Assembly (NCBI GenBank): GCA_902494375.1 | Contig: CABUTL010000097.1 | Location: 1 to 6,099, forward strand | Direction: 5' to 3' | Source of the DNA: an uncultured Collinsella sp. | Lineage (GTDB): Bacteria; Actinomycetota; Coriobacteriia; Coriobacteriales; Coriobacteriaceae | Length of the DNA stretch: 6,099 bases | In this document: piece after piece, positions 5,901 to 6,099 of the stretch | Position numbering within the stretch: position 1 is the stretch's first letter | How the letters are laid out: each line of letters begins with the position of its first letter | The notes under the pieces: model-generated | What the model was told of the DNA's origin: nothing | Databases searched by the model: none | The model's input: only the letters and a program-made list of their open reading frames with translations | Made by a program: the position numbers and the translations under genes

Positions 5901-6099
5901 GGTGGATGTCGACAAGTTCGAGGCAGACTCGGGCGACAAGCTCGGCACCAAGGACACCGACCAGTTCTGGATCGTGGGCTATGACGTTAAGGACGTCGAG
6001 ATGCCCGACGCGCCGGCCGTGACGGGCTTTACGGCAAACGCCGTCGATTCGACCAGCGTTACGTTTAGCTGGGACGATGTACTCGCAAACAAGAGTGGC
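2941..6099 (+). CDS. Large secreted FG-GAP-repeat/FN3 protein (3' partial)
   Basis: The frame is open from ATG 2941 to the last base, giving 1053 residues with no stop, so the gene continues beyond the window. Residues 1-43 form a Sec signal peptide: basic start, hydrophobic core 15-33, and cleavage near AQA|AD. FG-GAP/VCBS-like repeats follow. The clearest is GDVDGDGVDELFV (275-287), a calcium-loop pattern D-x-D-x-D-G-x-D-E. A second is degenerate (GDLDRDFCDDLAIV, 353-366). A divergent copy with an insertion may lie around 527-547 (ATANLDG...VDEVLVGG). A block ALPDVDNDSVKITY (672-685) precedes a conserved-looking VYTNPRVLAVLQDAPY. Residues ~718-1015 are rich in alternating polar and hydrophobic residues and Gly/Ser/Thr, and match no family I can name. 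From about 1025 (APAVTGFTANAVDSTSVTFSW) a fibronectin type III domain begins and is cut by the edge. FG-GAP repeats usually form beta-propellers that bind ligands or calcium; a surface or secreted interaction protein is inferred. Any C-terminal anchor is out of view. Confidence 0.8.
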   Translation, partial: MYVPHPRIRRLSKIPLVGTAALAALIATSVACFTATPQVAQAADAPAITDMTEQDYQALGLGTSEDIPADTVGPYSTDTPTTFATRSEVYMAANGSHGNRYTLRDKLENVERGDIGGSSKLFDGYGSVWGAAKFWQNVNNFDTNSDLYKHSDYGGGTWSYLSNNESSTVLANDNNGFSGIHATSVEFCSDASTGKKSRVAELRAYGDSSSTTIDGKSYAGKVELVLYSFSNGRTRTLDTHLPVTVNTNMMYEGRFKYLDAGYLQEHDAVFDVEAGDVDGDGVDELFVYAGCYVDENGVRKAVVDMYDLEGVNWKQSVVKIDAGNAADYTTHNKGGNDSWTQLQSAPVVSLAAGDLDRDFCDDLAIVVSAPYGKKNIDRSTHCELFSWDASKGALVHVDALGDAGAISLSANGKTMVAANATFGTFAAYDEEGKKTGETVTGLILAGYDWQRSAFDYGASDGSKGLYGALYRYAYFDSESGEFKLSDCKEYRDGLLASYGLMHVPNSAWKDSAQDKRYPCTLAPIALATANLDGLSEQLAVDEVLVGGDVFRDFACNTAQSGAQGLGSMVGTMSMSGQQYNSSNKHDHKGIEQVWISDVKAGSVSGSDRYNESFIAVVGKHRDEDLRKNDDYYWMTASHFSLDENGKVRRGEEQVISESNRRGTTYGTFISLALPDVDNDSVKITYKDRYKVYTNPRVLAVLQDAPYVEDLEQAYGYLVLGGTSYGEEKGTGTSQGYTIGAELGVAVEVQTGPPLVAMNASVDFAAEGCYDYRSERTVSASVSYESHAGEGDKAVLYTIPMVYYEYEIENEETGGKGVMAAPVSLGAQTSVVNVEAYDRIAKQHNMTPLSYFLTNRSGEPGTYQTTLNGETPVGDSFGLGKPGVTRAYTHDGFNGAAAQSGASIEQTIEVEEGKEQELELGLTLNGSVVMGAKLAKHELFGGLCFGANAGFTTGNSSSESTEYGGTVDNLPEAAQGKYGFVWRLGVNAVDVDKFEADSGDKLGTKDTDQFWIVGYDVKDVEMPDAPAVTGFTANAVDSTSVTFSWDDVLANKSG

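Overview
The window most resembles a high-GC Gram-positive gut anaerobe of the class Coriobacteriia, with Collinsella or a close relative as the best guess. The grounds are indirect: GC-rich coding sequence, a SipW-type signal peptide protein next to a sortase-anchored protein, and a giant secreted FG-GAP/FN3 protein. No rRNA or housekeeping gene is present to fix the taxon.

Left part (1-2163): the end of a tightly packed operon of three co-directional genes for exported proteins. The first is cut by the window edge. It carries a CnaB/SpaA-type beta domain with the residues of a self-forming isopeptide bond, and has no membrane anchor at its C-terminus. It overlaps by 8 bases a 189-residue TasA/camelysin-like protein with a SipW-type signal peptide. 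Two bases further on lies a 232-residue wall-anchor protein with a Sec signal, a beta-rich middle and an LAATG sortase signal. Together they look like a surface fibre or matrix module, in which a TasA-like subunit and a Cna-type protein are exported and the third protein provides covalent attachment to the wall. The cognate SipW peptidase and sortase are not in the window. A clear intrinsic terminator (about 2229-2265) closes the operon.

Middle part (2164-2940): a 777-base gene-free stretch. Its main content is a striking array (2344-2817) of seven well-kept units and one decayed 62-bp unit. Each unit holds the same 15-bp bipartite motif, GGAAA-N5-TCCCA, twice in opposite orientations, so motif copies alternate in direction every 31 bp. 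The spacing inside units is invariant although the sequence between motifs varies. This is followed by three copies of an AAAATGAG(ACACG) repeat leading up to the next gene.

Right part (2941-6099): the first 1053 residues of a very large secreted protein that runs off the window. It has a signal peptide, FG-GAP/VCBS-like calcium-loop repeats, a long beta-rich region I cannot assign to a family, and the beginning of a fibronectin type III domain. It is probably a cell-surface or secreted adhesin-like or interaction protein.

The most unusual element is the 62-bp array. It is neither CRISPR nor coding. Its architecture (alternating orientation, three-helical-turn phasing, fixed spacing) suggests either a multi-copy protein-binding platform or a BIME-like structured repeat.
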